Both the position numbers and the translations under genes were made by a program. A DNA stretch of 64,000 nt from Luteimonas viscosa. Lineage in GTDB: Bacteria > Pseudomonadota > Gammaproteobacteria > Xanthomonadales > Xanthomonadaceae. The notes below the pieces were generated by a model. It saw only the letters and a program-made list of their open reading frames with translations. It was not told the origin of the DNA and did no database searches. The stretch covers positions 847,248 to 911,247 of the forward strand of contig NZ_VTFT01000001.1 in assembly GCF_008244685.1 (NCBI RefSeq). The letters run 5' to 3'. This document shows, piece after piece, positions 8,314 to 17,121 of the stretch (position 1 is the stretch's first letter; every line of letters begins with the position of its first letter).

Positions 8314-8856
8314 GTGACCGCGCGCGTCGTCGCGTTTCCGCCCGCGCCGCTGCCGCGGCGGGCCTGGCTGTTTCTGCTTGCGATCGCCGCGCTTGCGCTG
8401 GCAGGCGGACTGCTGCTGCCACGCGACGAGGCGCTGCCGGCGCCGGTCTGGCTGCTCACGCCGTTCTTCGTCGCCCTGCTGCTGCTCGCGCCGCTGCTGG
8501 CACTGCGGCGCCGGCGCATCACGATCGAGGGCGACGAGCTGGTGGTGGCGGCCGCGCTCTATACCCGACGCGTGCGCGTCGATGCGCTCGACCTCGAACA
8601 CGCGCGCGTCGTCGATCTCGGCGAGCACACCGCGCTGAAGCCGGTCCTCGGCCTCAACCGGTTCGGCGTGCCCGGCTTCCATGCCGGCCACTACCTGCTG
8701 CGCAACCGCCAGCGCGCCTTCTGCCTGCTGACCGCCCGCGATCGCGTGCTGGTGCTGCCACAGCGCGACGGCAAGCTGCTGCTGCTCAGCCCGGACAGGC
8801 CACGCGACCTGCTCGCGCACCTGCGCGAGCTGGCCGCAACGCAGCCGCGTCGATAA
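8314..8856 (+). CDS. Membrane protein with PH-like domain
   Basis: 180 residues from a GTG start (VTARVVAF), chosen because AGGGGAT lies at the right distance and no ATG fits. Two membrane segments (WLFLLAIAALALAGGLLL and LLTPFFVALLLLAPLLAL) precede a cytoplasmic part with the strand pattern of bacterial PH domains: RITIEGDELVVAAALYTRRV, then FCLLTARDRVLVLPQRDGK, LLLSPDRPRDLLAHL. Function not known. It is followed closely by the M15 peptidase gene. Confidence 0.65.
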   Translation: MTARVVAFPPAPLPRRAWLFLLAIAALALAGGLLLPRDEALPAPVWLLTPFFVALLLLAPLLALRRRRITIEGDELVVAAALYTRRVRVDALDLEHARVVDLGEHTALKPVLGLNRFGVPGFHAGHYLLRNRQRAFCLLTARDRVLVLPQRDGKLLLLSPDRPRDLLAHLRELAATQPRR

Positions 8857-8865
8857 GCTGCGCGG

Positions 8866-9678
8866 ATGCGTCCCCTCGCCCGCACCCTGCTCAACACACC
8901 GGACATCGAACTGTGGCCGGCCTGGTTGCTGCGCGCGCGCGGCAATGCCGACGCGCGGATCCTGTCGCGCGCGACACGCGTGCTGCGGCGCAAGCGCGAC
9001 GGGCGCTACCTGGCCGCGGTGCTGGAAGACGGGCTGATGCCGCTGGTCCCGCGATTCCCGCGCGAGGCGGGCGTGGAGGCCGCGCTCGACCTGCTCGACG
9101 CGGCCGCGGACGACGGCTTCGCCGCTGGCGAGGCGCAACTGCCACTGCATCGGGTCGAGGAACGGCTCGACGCGCTCGGCATCGAGGCCGACGCGTATGC
9201 GCGGCGCACCGGACTGTCGCTCGTCGCCGAACCCGCTACCCTGTCGCTGGCCGGCTTCGACCGCTACCGCCGCCCGCTGTGGTTGCTGGCCGACGCCGCC
9301 CGCGCCTGGCAACGCATGCGGGAGTCCGCGGCACGCGACGAGATCGTGCTCGACGCGATCTCCGGCTACCGCAGCCACGATTACCAGCTCGGCATCTTCG
9401 AGCGCAAGCGCGCGCGCGGGCTGGAGATCGACGCGATCCTCTCCGTCAACGCGGCGCCCGGTTTCAGCGAGCACCATTGCGGGCAGGCGCTCGACATCGG
9501 CACCCCGGGCGAGCCGCCGGCGGAGGAATCGTTCGAGGGCACGAAGGCCTTCGCGTGGCTGTCGCGACACGCCCGCGACCACGGTTTCACGATGAGCTAT
9601 CCGCGCGGCAACCCGCACGGCATCGTCCACGAACCGTGGCACTGGCGGTACCGGCCGGTCGCGGCGGGCGAAGCCTGA
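8866..9678 (+). CDS. M15 family D-alanyl-D-alanine carboxypeptidase (VanY-like)
   Basis: 270 residues. The C-terminal half is a VanY-type zinc peptidase: ISGYRSHDYQLGIFERK, then SEHHCGQALDIG (zinc ligands His and Asp) and the closing EPWHWRY (catalytic Glu and zinc His). The N-terminal 90 residues are not recognised. No signal peptide is visible, so either export is atypical or the enzyme trims peptidoglycan peptides in the cytoplasm. Only 9 bp separate it from the PH-domain gene. Confidence 0.8.
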   Translation: MRPLARTLLNTPDIELWPAWLLRARGNADARILSRATRVLRRKRDGRYLAAVLEDGLMPLVPRFPREAGVEAALDLLDAAADDGFAAGEAQLPLHRVEERLDALGIEADAYARRTGLSLVAEPATLSLAGFDRYRRPLWLLADAARAWQRMRESAARDEIVLDAISGYRSHDYQLGIFERKRARGLEIDAILSVNAAPGFSEHHCGQALDIGTPGEPPAEESFEGTKAFAWLSRHARDHGFTMSYPRGNPHGIVHEPWHWRYRPVAAGEA

Positions 9679-9699
9679 CCACCGCGACCGAATGGCCTG

Positions 9700-10374
9700 C
9701 TAATCCTGCGAGCGGTTGGTCGCCGCCTTCGCCTCCTGGCTGAAGTCGGCGATGCGCCACAGGTAGAGCCCGGCATAGGTGCGGTACGGCCCCCATTTCT
9801 CGCCGCGCGCGACGAGTTCCTTCGGAGTCGGCAACTGCGACAGCCGGTCGACGCGTTGCGCGCCCTTGCGGATGCCGAGGTCGTCGACCGGCAGCACGTC
9901 GGGCCGACCGAGCCTGAACATCAGCATCATCTCCACCGTCCAGCGGCCGATGCCGCGAATCGGCACCAGGGCCGCGACGATCTCGTCGTGGTGCATGGCC
10001 GCCATCTGCCGCAGCGTCGGGATCTCGCCGCGCGCCTCGCGCGCCGCCAGGTCGCGCAGCGCCAGGGTCTTGTTGCCCGACACGCCGCAGGCGCGCAGCG
10101 CAGCATCGTCGATCCGTCCCAGGGTGTCGTAGTGCAGCCGGTTGCTGCCGATCGCCGCCTCGACGCGGCCCACGATGGTGGAGGCGGCCTTGCCGCTCAA
10201 TTGCTGGAACAGGATCGCGCGCGCCAGCGCATCCACCGGATCGAACGGCCTGCGCCAGCGCGGCTCCGGTTCGATCACGCCGATGCGCTTCATCCACGTG
10301 CCGAGCCTGCGATCGCGACGCTGCAGGTGGTCCCAGGCCGCCGCCGTGTCGAAGCCCCGCGCGTGTCGCGGCAT
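9700..10374 (-). CDS. DNA-3-methyladenine glycosylase II-type (HhH-GPD) base-excision enzyme
   Basis: 224 residues from MPRHARGF; a start 21 bp upstream would overlap the preceding gene. The HhH-GPD fold is clear: DALARAILFQQLSGKAAST, the helix-hairpin-helix IRGIGRWTVEMMLMF, and the catalytic Asp in LPVDDLGIRKG. It removes alkylated purines from DNA as the first step of base-excision repair. It lacks the N-terminal extension of E. coli AlkA and resembles the short MagIII/Mag1 type. The gene lies directly downstream of a DUF423 gene on the same strand. Confidence 0.85.
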   Translation of the reverse strand: MPRHARGFDTAAAWDHLQRRDRRLGTWMKRIGVIEPEPRWRRPFDPVDALARAILFQQLSGKAASTIVGRVEAAIGSNRLHYDTLGRIDDAALRACGVSGNKTLALRDLAAREARGEIPTLRQMAAMHHDEIVAALVPIRGIGRWTVEMMLMFRLGRPDVLPVDDLGIRKGAQRVDRLSQLPTPKELVARGEKWGPYRTYAGLYLWRIADFSQEAKAATNRSQD

Positions 10375-10378
10375 GCGG

Positions 10379-10747
10379 TCAGTCCCGGGCTGCACTGGCC
10401 GCGAGCAGCAGCCAGCCCAGGATCAGCAACCCGCCACCCAGCGGCGCCGTGGCGGCCGACCAGCCCAACAGCGACTTCGACACCAGCGCCCCGGCAAACA
10501 GCACGGTACCGGCCAGCAACAGCCACAGCGCGCCCAGCGCCAGTCGCGACGCCCCGCCGCGGGCCAGCGCCGCCAGGGCGACGCCATGTCCGAAGGCGTA
10601 CAGCGCGGCCAGTTGCAGGTTCGCGCGCGCCGGGGCTTCGATCCCATGGGCGGCATAGGCCGACAGCCCCACCGCGACCGCGGCCAGCAGCGCACCGGCG
10701 GCCCGCAGCCAGCGCACGGCCGGAACGCGGGCGGGCGCCGGGCTCAT
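10379..10747 (-). CDS. DUF423 (YgdD-like) small membrane protein
   Basis: 122 residues with four hydrophobic segments. AVGLSAYAAHGIEA followed by LYAFGHGVALAAL and LFAGALVSKSLLGW is the conserved DUF423 pattern. Function unknown. It probably forms a two-gene unit with the glycosylase gene 4 bp downstream. Confidence 0.8.
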   Translation of the reverse strand: MSPAPARVPAVRWLRAAGALLAAVAVGLSAYAAHGIEAPARANLQLAALYAFGHGVALAALARGGASRLALGALWLLLAGTVLFAGALVSKSLLGWSAATAPLGGGLLILGWLLLAASAARD

Positions 10748-10826
10748 GTTCGCGGGCGCCGGAACGCAACGCGCCGCATCCGGGGGATGCGGCGCGCGGC
10801 AGGCAACGACATGGGTGGAGCGGACG

Positions 10827-12014
10827 CTACTGCTTGAGCGTCCAGAACACCTCGAACTCGCCGTTCTCGGTGAACGCTTCGTCGATGCCGTTCTTGTAGA
10901 ACTCGTACGGACGGTCGGTGACCTCGTAGCCGTGGGTCAACGCCCATGCGCGCACCGCATTGCGCACGTTCTCGAGCTCGGCCATGTAGCCGACGTACTC
11001 GCCCCGTGCGGCCTTGCCGGCCTCGACCCGGATGTACTCGACCGGCGCGCCGTCGGGAATCTCGACATCCAGTTCGCCCTCGTCCACCGCCGGGGCCTCG
11101 GCCACGGCAGGCGTGTCGGCCTCCTCTCCTTCCTCGCCGGCCTCTTCGGCCGCGTCGGCGTCGGCGTCGGCATCGGCCTCGTCCCCGTCGGCGTCATCCC
11201 CGCCCTTCCTGCGCACGGGCTGGACCACGTCGAAGGTGTAGTTCTCGCGGCCGAGCTCGGTCGAGACGATGCGCAGCGGACCGGCGGGCTCGAGGTCGTT
11301 GGCGTCCATCGTGCGCTTGATCCACTCCCTGTTGGACTTCATCGACTCCTTGATGACCTCGTTGTTGCGCTCGATCGCGCCCGCAGAGACCGACAGCAGG
11401 TTCTCGGCGGGACGGTCGACCACGCCGAGGTTGGTCAGGCTCACGCCGTCGGCGCGGTAGTCCACGTTGGGCACCGCCGCCAGCATGCTGGCCAGCTTGT
11501 TGAGGCCGAGCTTCATGTCCTCGCCCACATGGCCGCGCACGTACATGCCGGCGTAGCGGCCCAGCAGGTTCCAGCCGTACTCGACGCTGTACCTCTGGGT
11601 GATCTCGATGTTGCGTCCGCCGCGGCCGGTGGGCTTGAGCGTGAACTCCATGCGCTTGTTCTCGCCGCGGTCGGGATTCTCGAGGCTGTAGAGCACGCGC
11701 GAGTCCGGATCGCTCTCGACGATCTCCCAGCTGCCCTGGCCGAGCGAGCGCGCGTCGGAATCGTAGTCAAGGCGGGCGCCGACGCCGGCATCCGGGCCGG
11801 AGAGCTTCAGCTGCACCGCGGGATCGCGCATCGGCAGCGCGTTCCAGTCGTCGAACCGGCGCAGGCTGTTGAGGGTATCGAAGACGATCGCCTGCCGCCG
11901 GTTGGTCTCGATCTGTTCGGTGATCGTGCGGCTCGACGGCAGGAACAGGGCGACGAGCACGAACAGCACGGCGACGATCGCCATTGAAATCAGGATCTCG
12001 AGCAAACGGGTCAT
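10827..12014 (-). CDS. Membrane-anchored SRPBCC (polyketide cyclase-like) protein with acidic linker
   Basis: 395 residues. An N-terminal membrane anchor (LLEILISMAIVAVLFVLVAL) is followed by an SRPBCC/polyketide-cyclase-type domain (residues about 30-170, with FDTLNSLRRFDDWNALPMRD and GRGGRNIEITQRYSVEYGWN). A C-terminal GyrI-like region follows. Between them, around residues 280-318, lies a very acidic Asp/Glu/Ala stretch. The start has GAGAACC upstream. Function is not established; such proteins are common in Xanthomonadaceae and may bind a hydrophobic ligand at the membrane. Confidence 0.7.
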   Translation of the reverse strand: MTRLLEILISMAIVAVLFVLVALFLPSSRTITEQIETNRRQAIVFDTLNSLRRFDDWNALPMRDPAVQLKLSGPDAGVGARLDYDSDARSLGQGSWEIVESDPDSRVLYSLENPDRGENKRMEFTLKPTGRGGRNIEITQRYSVEYGWNLLGRYAGMYVRGHVGEDMKLGLNKLASMLAAVPNVDYRADGVSLTNLGVVDRPAENLLSVSAGAIERNNEVIKESMKSNREWIKRTMDANDLEPAGPLRIVSTELGRENYTFDVVQPVRRKGGDDADGDEADADADADAAEEAGEEGEEADTPAVAEAPAVDEGELDVEIPDGAPVEYIRVEAGKAARGEYVGYMAELENVRNAVRAWALTHGYEVTDRPYEFYKNGIDEAFTENGEFEVFWTLKQ

Positions 12015-12270
12015 TCAGGGTTCTCCGGGACCAATTCCTGCCGCGGCAGGCGCAAGTGGCCAATCGTATCAAGATTGACCGGCGCGGGGCGAGCCGTCGC
12101 AAGCCGGATCCGGGAATCGGGCGCCACCCCGCTGCCGGACCCGCGCCCGCGCGCCGCCGAAGGCCGCCATGGTCCAGGCCGCAACGGGGACTGGAACACC
12201 CGCCGTCCACTCGCCGCAGCGCGAGGACGCCCCTGGGACGACACGACGACGCGCGAGGCACCGCAATCGC

Positions 12271-12407
12271 TTGCTAGGCACGCCTCGTGCCGCCCGCGAA
12301 CGGCCGGTGCGCTGCACCGGCCCGGACATCCTGGCGCTCAGACCAGTTGCAGCTCGAACGCCTTGAGTACGGCCCGGGTGCGGTCGCGCACGCCGAGTTT
12401 TGACAGG
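12271..12407 (-). pseudogene. Duplicated 3' fragment of the response regulator gene
   Basis: This stretch repeats 12424-12560 at an offset of 153 bp with almost no change from 12289 on; I see one mismatch. It carries the last 23 codons of the response regulator (ending RAVLKAFELQLV and a stop) plus the downstream hairpin GGCCGGTGC-GCT-GCACCGGCC. The copy has no upstream coding sequence, so it is a remnant of a tandem duplication that took in the gene end and its 3' flank. The rest of the gap, 12015-12270, shows no gene. Confidence 0.85.
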
Positions 12408-12490
12408 GTGAGCGGGCGACGCCTGCGAGGCACTGCCTCGCGCCGCCCGCGAACGGCCGGTGCGCTGCACCGGCCCGGACATCCTGGCGC

Positions 12491-13132
12491 TCAGACCAGT
12501 TGCAGCTCGAACGCCTTGAGTACGGCACGGGTGCGGTCGCGCACGCCGAGTTTTGACAGGATGTTCGACACATGGTTCTTGATCGTGCCCTCGGCCACGC
12601 CCAGCGAGTTGGCGATCTCCTTGTTGGAGAAGCCGCCCGCCATCAGCCGCAGGATCTCGGTTTCCCGATCGGTCAGCGGGTCGGGGCGGTCGAGGCTGAC
12701 GAAATCGTTGCGCATGTGCTCCAGGCCCGAGAGCAGGCGCTGGGTGACCGCCGGCTGCACCAGCGAACCTCCGCCGGCCACGGCCCGGATCGCCCCCACC
12801 AGTTGCTCCAGCGAGACGTCCTTGAGCAGGTAGCCCTTGGCGCCGGCCTTCATCCCGGCCAGCACCAGCTGGTCGTCGTCGAAGGTGGTCAGAATGATGG
12901 TCGGCGGCAGTTGCCCGCTGGCGGACAGGGCCTGCAACGCCTCCAGCCCCGACATCGCCGGCATGCGCATGTCCATGAGCACGACGTCCGGCTTCACCTG
13001 CGGGATCAGTTCCACCGCCTGCTTGCCGTCGCCGGCCTCGGCGATCACCTCGATGCCCCCGTCCAGCGCCAGCAGCGAGCGGATGCCCTGCCTTACCAGG
13101 GTCTGGTCGTCGACCAGGCAGACACGGATCAT
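12491..13132 (-). CDS. LuxR/NarL-family response regulator
   Basis: 213 residues. The receiver domain has all key residues: the acidic pair in VCLVDDQ, the phospho-acceptor Asp in DVVLMDMRMP, Thr in IILTTFDDD and Lys in GYLLKD. The C-terminal NarL-type helix-turn-helix reads LTDRETEILRLMAGGFSNKE and IANSLGVAEGTIKNHVSNIL. It overlaps the stop of the upstream kinase gene by 4 bp (ATGA). The layout resembles the DesK/DesR pair of Gram-positives and the many NarL pairs of proteobacteria. The 3' end has been duplicated just downstream. Confidence 0.92.
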   Translation of the reverse strand: MIRVCLVDDQTLVRQGIRSLLALDGGIEVIAEAGDGKQAVELIPQVKPDVVLMDMRMPAMSGLEALQALSASGQLPPTIILTTFDDDQLVLAGMKAGAKGYLLKDVSLEQLVGAIRAVAGGGSLVQPAVTQRLLSGLEHMRNDFVSLDRPDPLTDRETEILRLMAGGFSNKEIANSLGVAEGTIKNHVSNILSKLGVRDRTRAVLKAFELQLV

Positions 13133-14388
13133 GGAACCTCCAGTGGGTGACGCCGGGGGACGACGGCGGACGCCGGTGCCGCCTGCGGGGAAAGTGGGGA
13201 CGCGACCGAAGGAGCGGCCTCCTGCACCACCACGCCGTCGCCGAGCGGCAGGCGCAGGCGGACGGTGAAGCCGTTGCCGGGGGAAGTCTCGACCTGCAGC
13301 GTGCCACCGTGGGCCGCGAGGCGCTCGCGCATGCCGAGCAGGCCGTTGCCGGCGGTCGCGCACTCGGCGCCCCGGCCGTCGTCGCGCGCCTCGAGCAGCA
13401 CCGCATCGCCCTCGTAGCAGTAGCGCAGGCGCAGCAGGCTGGCCTCGGCGTGGCGCACGGCGTTGGTGATGATCTCCTGGGTGCAGCGCAACAGGACGTG
13501 GGCGCGTTCGGGATCGTCGAGCAGGAAGGCCTGCGGCATGTCCATGTCGATGCGCAGCCCCGGCACGTTGTCGGCCAGCGGCAGCAGGGTGGCGCGCATG
13601 TCGATGGCATCGTCGTCGCGCAGCCGGCTGACCGCCTCGCGCACGTCGCTGAGCAGCAGCTTGGCCAGCGTATGCGCCTGGCTGACGTGCTCCTGCGCCT
13701 GGCCGCTGACGAGGTGGTTGGCGACCTCGAGGTTGAGGCTCAGCGCGGTCAGGTGGTGGCCGAGCAGGTCGTGCAGTTCGCGGGAAATGCGGGTGCGCTC
13801 GTTGACCCGGACGCTCTCGGCCAGCAGCGCGCGGGTCGCCCGCAGTTCCGCGTTCAGCCGCCGTTGCTCGTCGCGGGCCAGCACCTGCTGGCGGGCGACG
13901 TAGCCGGTGGCGAACACGAAGCAGTTGAACCCGGCGTACAGCAGCGACTGCATCACCGCCTCGAGCAGCGAAAAGCCGATCGCGCGCATGTAGACGGGGA
14001 CCACCAGCAGCACGCTGACCACCAGCGCGGCGATGCTCGCCGGCAGCGGCAGCAGCCACGGCAGCACGCAGGCCGCGACCATCAGCAGCAACACGCCCAG
14101 GCCGGTGTTGCTGTAGTAGCTCAACGCCACCGCGCTGCCGATCATCAGGGCCAGCAGCACGTAATCGGGAATGCTGACGCGACGCGCATCCAGCGCGCGG
14201 GTGAGCCAGGCGAAGCTGAACCCGAACATGGCCCATGCGATCCAGGCGTGCCAGCCGGCGCCGACGCTGGAGATCGGATCGCCGTCCTCCACCGGCCCGG
14301 AAATCACCCACAGCGGCATCACCATCACCGCCCACGTGAACAGGCCGGCATAGCGCAGCAGGCGGGCATGGTCGAGGCGCGACAGCAT
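13129..14388 (-). CDS. HisKA_3-type membrane sensor histidine kinase
   Basis: 419 residues. About five membrane segments (residues 15-170) form a compact sensor without a large outer domain. The dimerisation box RTRISRELHDLLGHHLTALS carries the phospho-acceptor His. The ATPase domain has the N box (CTQEIITNAVRHAEA) and the G boxes (ARDDGRGAE, GNGLLGMRERL). The last 35 residues are a Pro/Ala-rich tail. Membrane-embedded sensing in the manner of DesK is likely; the signal is unknown. It is co-transcribed with the regulator. Confidence 0.9.
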   Translation of the reverse strand: MLSRLDHARLLRYAGLFTWAVMVMPLWVISGPVEDGDPISSVGAGWHAWIAWAMFGFSFAWLTRALDARRVSIPDYVLLALMIGSAVALSYYSNTGLGVLLLMVAACVLPWLLPLPASIAALVVSVLLVVPVYMRAIGFSLLEAVMQSLLYAGFNCFVFATGYVARQQVLARDEQRRLNAELRATRALLAESVRVNERTRISRELHDLLGHHLTALSLNLEVANHLVSGQAQEHVSQAHTLAKLLLSDVREAVSRLRDDDAIDMRATLLPLADNVPGLRIDMDMPQAFLLDDPERAHVLLRCTQEIITNAVRHAEASLLRLRYCYEGDAVLLEARDDGRGAECATAGNGLLGMRERLAAHGGTLQVETSPGNGFTVRLRLPLGDGVVVQEAAPSVASPLSPQAAPASAVVPRRHPLEVP

Positions 14389-14612
14389 GCCGCCATGGTA
14401 GGCGCTTTCAGGGCGTCGCGAGCCCCTCGGAAGTCATGCGCTCGCCGCGAGCCCGCAGTCGCCGGGCGGCAGCGGCCGTGCGATAATCCGCGCCGGCGCC
14501 GCAGCGGCCGTTGCGCGGCGTTTCCGCCGTTTTCCGCTGCGGCACCGCCAGAGCCTGCCATGTTCCCCGAACGGATGGCAGGCCCGGCGCCCGCAGTCCT
14601 CTGGAGTCAGGA

Positions 14613-15200
14613 ATGTCGATCCTCATCCGCGACGTGCGCGAGCACGAGCTGGATTCCATCCTCGCCCTCAACAATGCCGCTGGCCCGACGATCCTGCCGC
14701 TGGACGCCGCCCGCTTCCGCAAGTTCTTCGACACCGCCGAGTATTTCCGCATCGCCGAGCGCGACGGCACCCTGGCGGGCTTCCTCGTCGGGTTCGGCTC
14801 CGGTGCCGACCACGACAGCAGCAATTTCCACTGGTTCCGCGCGCACTGCGACCGGTTCTTCTACATCGACCGGATCGTCGTCGCCAGCCGCCGCCGCGGC
14901 GGCGGCGTGGGCCGGGCGTTCTACGCCGACGCCCAGAGCTACGCCGAACTGCGCTACCCGCAGCTGACCTGCGAGGTGTTCCTCGAGCACGATGCCGATC
15001 CGGTGCGCCTGTTCCACGGCAGCTTCGGCTTCCACGAGATCGGCCAGCACGTGATGCCCGAAAACGGCATCCGCGCCTCGATGATGGCCAAGGACATGTG
15101 CAGCTACGAGTGGGTGCGCGACACCTACGGCACCGCCCTGCCCGACCAGCCCTGGCTGCCGCGGCCGCGCGCCGTCGCCACGGAGCCGGCCGACGCATGA
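14613..15200 (+). CDS. GNAT family N-acetyltransferase
   Basis: 195 residues. The fold runs IRDVREHELDSILALNNAAG, then FFYIDRIVVASRRRGGGVGR, where the R-R-G-G-G-V-G-R stretch is the acetyl-CoA pyrophosphate loop, and then a late helix with LFHGSFGFHEIGQ. The substrate cannot be told. Its last codons overlap the minC start by 4 bp, so it is translationally coupled to the Min cell-division genes. Confidence 0.88.
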   Translation: MSILIRDVREHELDSILALNNAAGPTILPLDAARFRKFFDTAEYFRIAERDGTLAGFLVGFGSGADHDSSNFHWFRAHCDRFFYIDRIVVASRRRGGGVGRAFYADAQSYAELRYPQLTCEVFLEHDADPVRLFHGSFGFHEIGQHVMPENGIRASMMAKDMCSYEWVRDTYGTALPDQPWLPRPRAVATEPADA

Positions 15201-15961
15201 GCGCCGCGATGGACTTCGAACAGGCCGGCGAGCTGAAGATCGGGCAGGTCGGCATCGCCAACCTGCGGGTGCGCACGCTCGACGTCGCCCGGCTGTCCGC
15301 CGAGATGCGCGACCGGGTCGCCCGCGCGCCGAAGCTGTTCGCCCGGGCCGCGGTGATCCTGGACTTCGGCGGGCTGGCCGCCACGCCCGACGCCGCCACC
15401 GCCCGCGCGCTGGTCGAAGGCCTGCGCGAGGCCGGCGTGCTGCCGGTGGCGCTGGCGTACGGCAGCAGCGACAACCAGGCGCTCGCCGTCGAACTCGGAC
15501 TGCCGCTGCTGGCCAAGTTCCGGGCCCAGTACGAACCGGTCTCAGGTTCTGGTGAGACGCCTTCCCCGGGCTCGCGCGTGCCGGAGCCCGCGCCCGCGCC
15601 GGCCAGGCCACCCGCAACCCGGGCCGATGCCGCACCCGGCATGATCCAGACCGCCCCGGTGCGCTCGGGCCAGCAGGTCTACGCCGAGAACCGCGACCTG
15701 ACCGTGCTGTCCCAGGTGGGCGCCGGCTCGGAAGTCATCGCCGACGGCTCGATCCACATCTACGGTCCGCTGCGCGGACGCGCGCTGGCCGGCGCCCAGG
15801 GCAACGAGAAGGCGCGCATCTTCTGCCGCGCCTTCCACGCCGAACTGGTCGCCGTGGCCGGCCACTACAAAGTGCTGGAAGATATCCCGAAGGAGCTGCA
15901 CGGCAAGCCGGCGCAGGTCTGGCTCGACAACGAAGAACTCAAGATCGCCGCACTCGATTGA
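15197..15961 (+). CDS. minC: Septum site-determining protein MinC
   Basis: 254 residues. MinC inhibits FtsZ polymerisation near the poles and is recruited to the membrane by MinD. The N-terminal domain (FEQAGELKIGQVGIANLRV ... VILDFGGLA) and the C-terminal beta-helix domain (QQVYAENRDLTVLSQVGAGS, EVIADGSIHIYGPLRGRALA) are both complete. They are joined by a Pro/Ala-rich linker (about residues 118-152) that is longer than in E. coli. It is followed by minD and minE. Confidence 0.95.
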   Translation: MSAAMDFEQAGELKIGQVGIANLRVRTLDVARLSAEMRDRVARAPKLFARAAVILDFGGLAATPDAATARALVEGLREAGVLPVALAYGSSDNQALAVELGLPLLAKFRAQYEPVSGSGETPSPGSRVPEPAPAPARPPATRADAAPGMIQTAPVRSGQQVYAENRDLTVLSQVGAGSEVIADGSIHIYGPLRGRALAGAQGNEKARIFCRAFHAELVAVAGHYKVLEDIPKELHGKPAQVWLDNEELKIAALD

Positions 15962-15986
15962 CGGCGACGCACACAGGAGACGTGTT

Positions 15987-16796
15987 TTGGCAGAAATCAT
16001 CGTAGTCACCTCGGGCAAGGGCGGCGTCGGCAAGACGACCAGCAGCGCCAGCCTCGCCAACGGCCTCGCCCGCCGCGGCAAGAAGGTCGCCGTGATCGAC
16101 TTCGACGTCGGCCTGCGCAACCTCGACCTGATCATGGGCTGCGAACGCCGGGTGGTGTACGACTTCGTCAACGTCGTCCAGGGCGAGGCCTCGCTGCGAC
16201 AGGCGCTGATCAAGGACAAGCGCTTCGACAGCCTGTACGTGCTCGCCGCCTCGCAGACCCGGGACAAGGACGCGCTGACCAAGGAAGGCGTGGAGAAGGT
16301 GCTCAAGGACCTGGCCGACGACGGCTTCGAATACATCGTGTGCGATTCCCCCGCGGGCATCGAGAAGGGCGCGTTCCTGGCGATGTACTTCGCCGACCGC
16401 GCGGTGGTGGTGGTGAACCCGGAAGTCTCCTCGGTGCGCGACTCCGACCGCATCCTCGGGCTGCTCTCGTCCAAGACGCGCAAGGCCGAGGCCGGCGAAC
16501 GCGTGCAGGAGCACCTGCTGCTCACGCGCTACAACCCCGCGCGCGTGGAGAAGGGCGAGATGCTCTCGATCGGTGACGTGGAGGAGGTGCTGGGCATCCG
16601 CACCCTTGGCGTGATCCCCGAGTCCAACGACGTGCTCGACGCGTCGAACAAGGGCGAACCGGTGATCCTCGACGCCGAGTCGCTGGCGGGCCAGGCCTAC
16701 GACGACGCCGTCGCCCGCCTGCTCGGCGAGGAGCGGCCGATGCGCTTCACCCAGGCCGAGAAGAAGGGCTTCTTCAGCAAGCTCTTCGGGAGCTGA
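15987..16796 (+). CDS. minD: Septum site-determining ATPase MinD
   Basis: 269 residues. The deviant Walker A motif KGGVGKTT, the DFDVGLRNLD stretch and the switch CDSPAGIEKGA are intact. The C-terminus ends in an amphipathic membrane-targeting helix (KKGFFSKLFGS). The start is TTG, chosen because it begins the conserved AEIIVVTSGKGG and has CAGGAGA 8 bp upstream; no ATG is available. MinD recruits MinC and MinE to the membrane and drives the pole-to-pole oscillation. Confidence 0.97.
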   Translation: MAEIIVVTSGKGGVGKTTSSASLANGLARRGKKVAVIDFDVGLRNLDLIMGCERRVVYDFVNVVQGEASLRQALIKDKRFDSLYVLAASQTRDKDALTKEGVEKVLKDLADDGFEYIVCDSPAGIEKGAFLAMYFADRAVVVVNPEVSSVRDSDRILGLLSSKTRKAEAGERVQEHLLLTRYNPARVEKGEMLSIGDVEEVLGIRTLGVIPESNDVLDASNKGEPVILDAESLAGQAYDDAVARLLGEERPMRFTQAEKKGFFSKLFGS

Positions 16797-16799
16797 GGC

Positions 16800-17063
16800 A
16801 TGGGACTGTTCGATTTCCTGACCGCCAAGAAGAACACCGCCTCGATCGCCAAGGAACGCCTGCGCATCATCGTCGCGCAGGAACGCACCAGTCGCGGCGC
16901 GCCGGACTACCTGCCGCTGCTGCAGCGCGAGCTGCTGGAAGTGATCCGCAAGTACGTCAGCGTGGACGTCGACGCGGTCAAGGTCGACCTGGTCAAGGAC
17001 GGCGACCACGACGTGCTCGACATCTCGGTCTCCCTGCCCGACGGCCGCGCCGCGACCGCATGA
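16800..17063 (+). CDS. minE: Cell division topological specificity factor MinE
   Basis: 87 residues, the usual size. It starts with the membrane-targeting [11 protein letters not shown], followed by the MinD-activating helix ([16 protein letters not shown]) and a C-terminal dimerisation domain ([20 protein letters not shown]). It stimulates the MinD ATPase and restricts the inhibitor to the poles. It lies 3 bp after minD. Confidence 0.97.
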   Translation: MGLFDFLTAKKNTASIAKERLRIIVAQERTSRGAPDYLPLLQRELLEVIRKYVSVDVDAVKVDLVKDGDHDVLDISVSLPDGRAATA

Positions 17064-17068
17064 TCCCG

Positions 17069-17112
17069 CCCGTCCCCGCTTCCCGGCGTCGCGGGGGAAG
17101 CCCGGGACGGGG
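17069..17112. repeat. Inverted repeat after minE
   Basis: CCCGTCCC and GGGACGGG form the outer arms. They enclose a second pair (GCTTCCC with GGGGAAGC), giving an interrupted hairpin of about 44 nt that starts 5 bp after the minE stop. There is no T-run, so this is a palindromic repeat or a weak terminator rather than a classical one. Confidence 0.5.
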
Positions 17113-17121
17113 GCCGGCGCC

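Noticed and set aside
7843..8856. A 337-residue frame covering the DUF3887-like and PH-domain genes
   Set aside because: Its first half is a shadow of the DUF3887-like gene. The GTG at 8314 with a good ribosome-binding site gives a clean two-segment membrane protein.
12015..12270. A small gene in the gap after the SRPBCC gene
   Set aside because: Frames here are Arg/Pro-rich, lack a ribosome-binding site and show no domain. It is best read as the upstream region of the SRPBCC gene plus the edge of the duplication.
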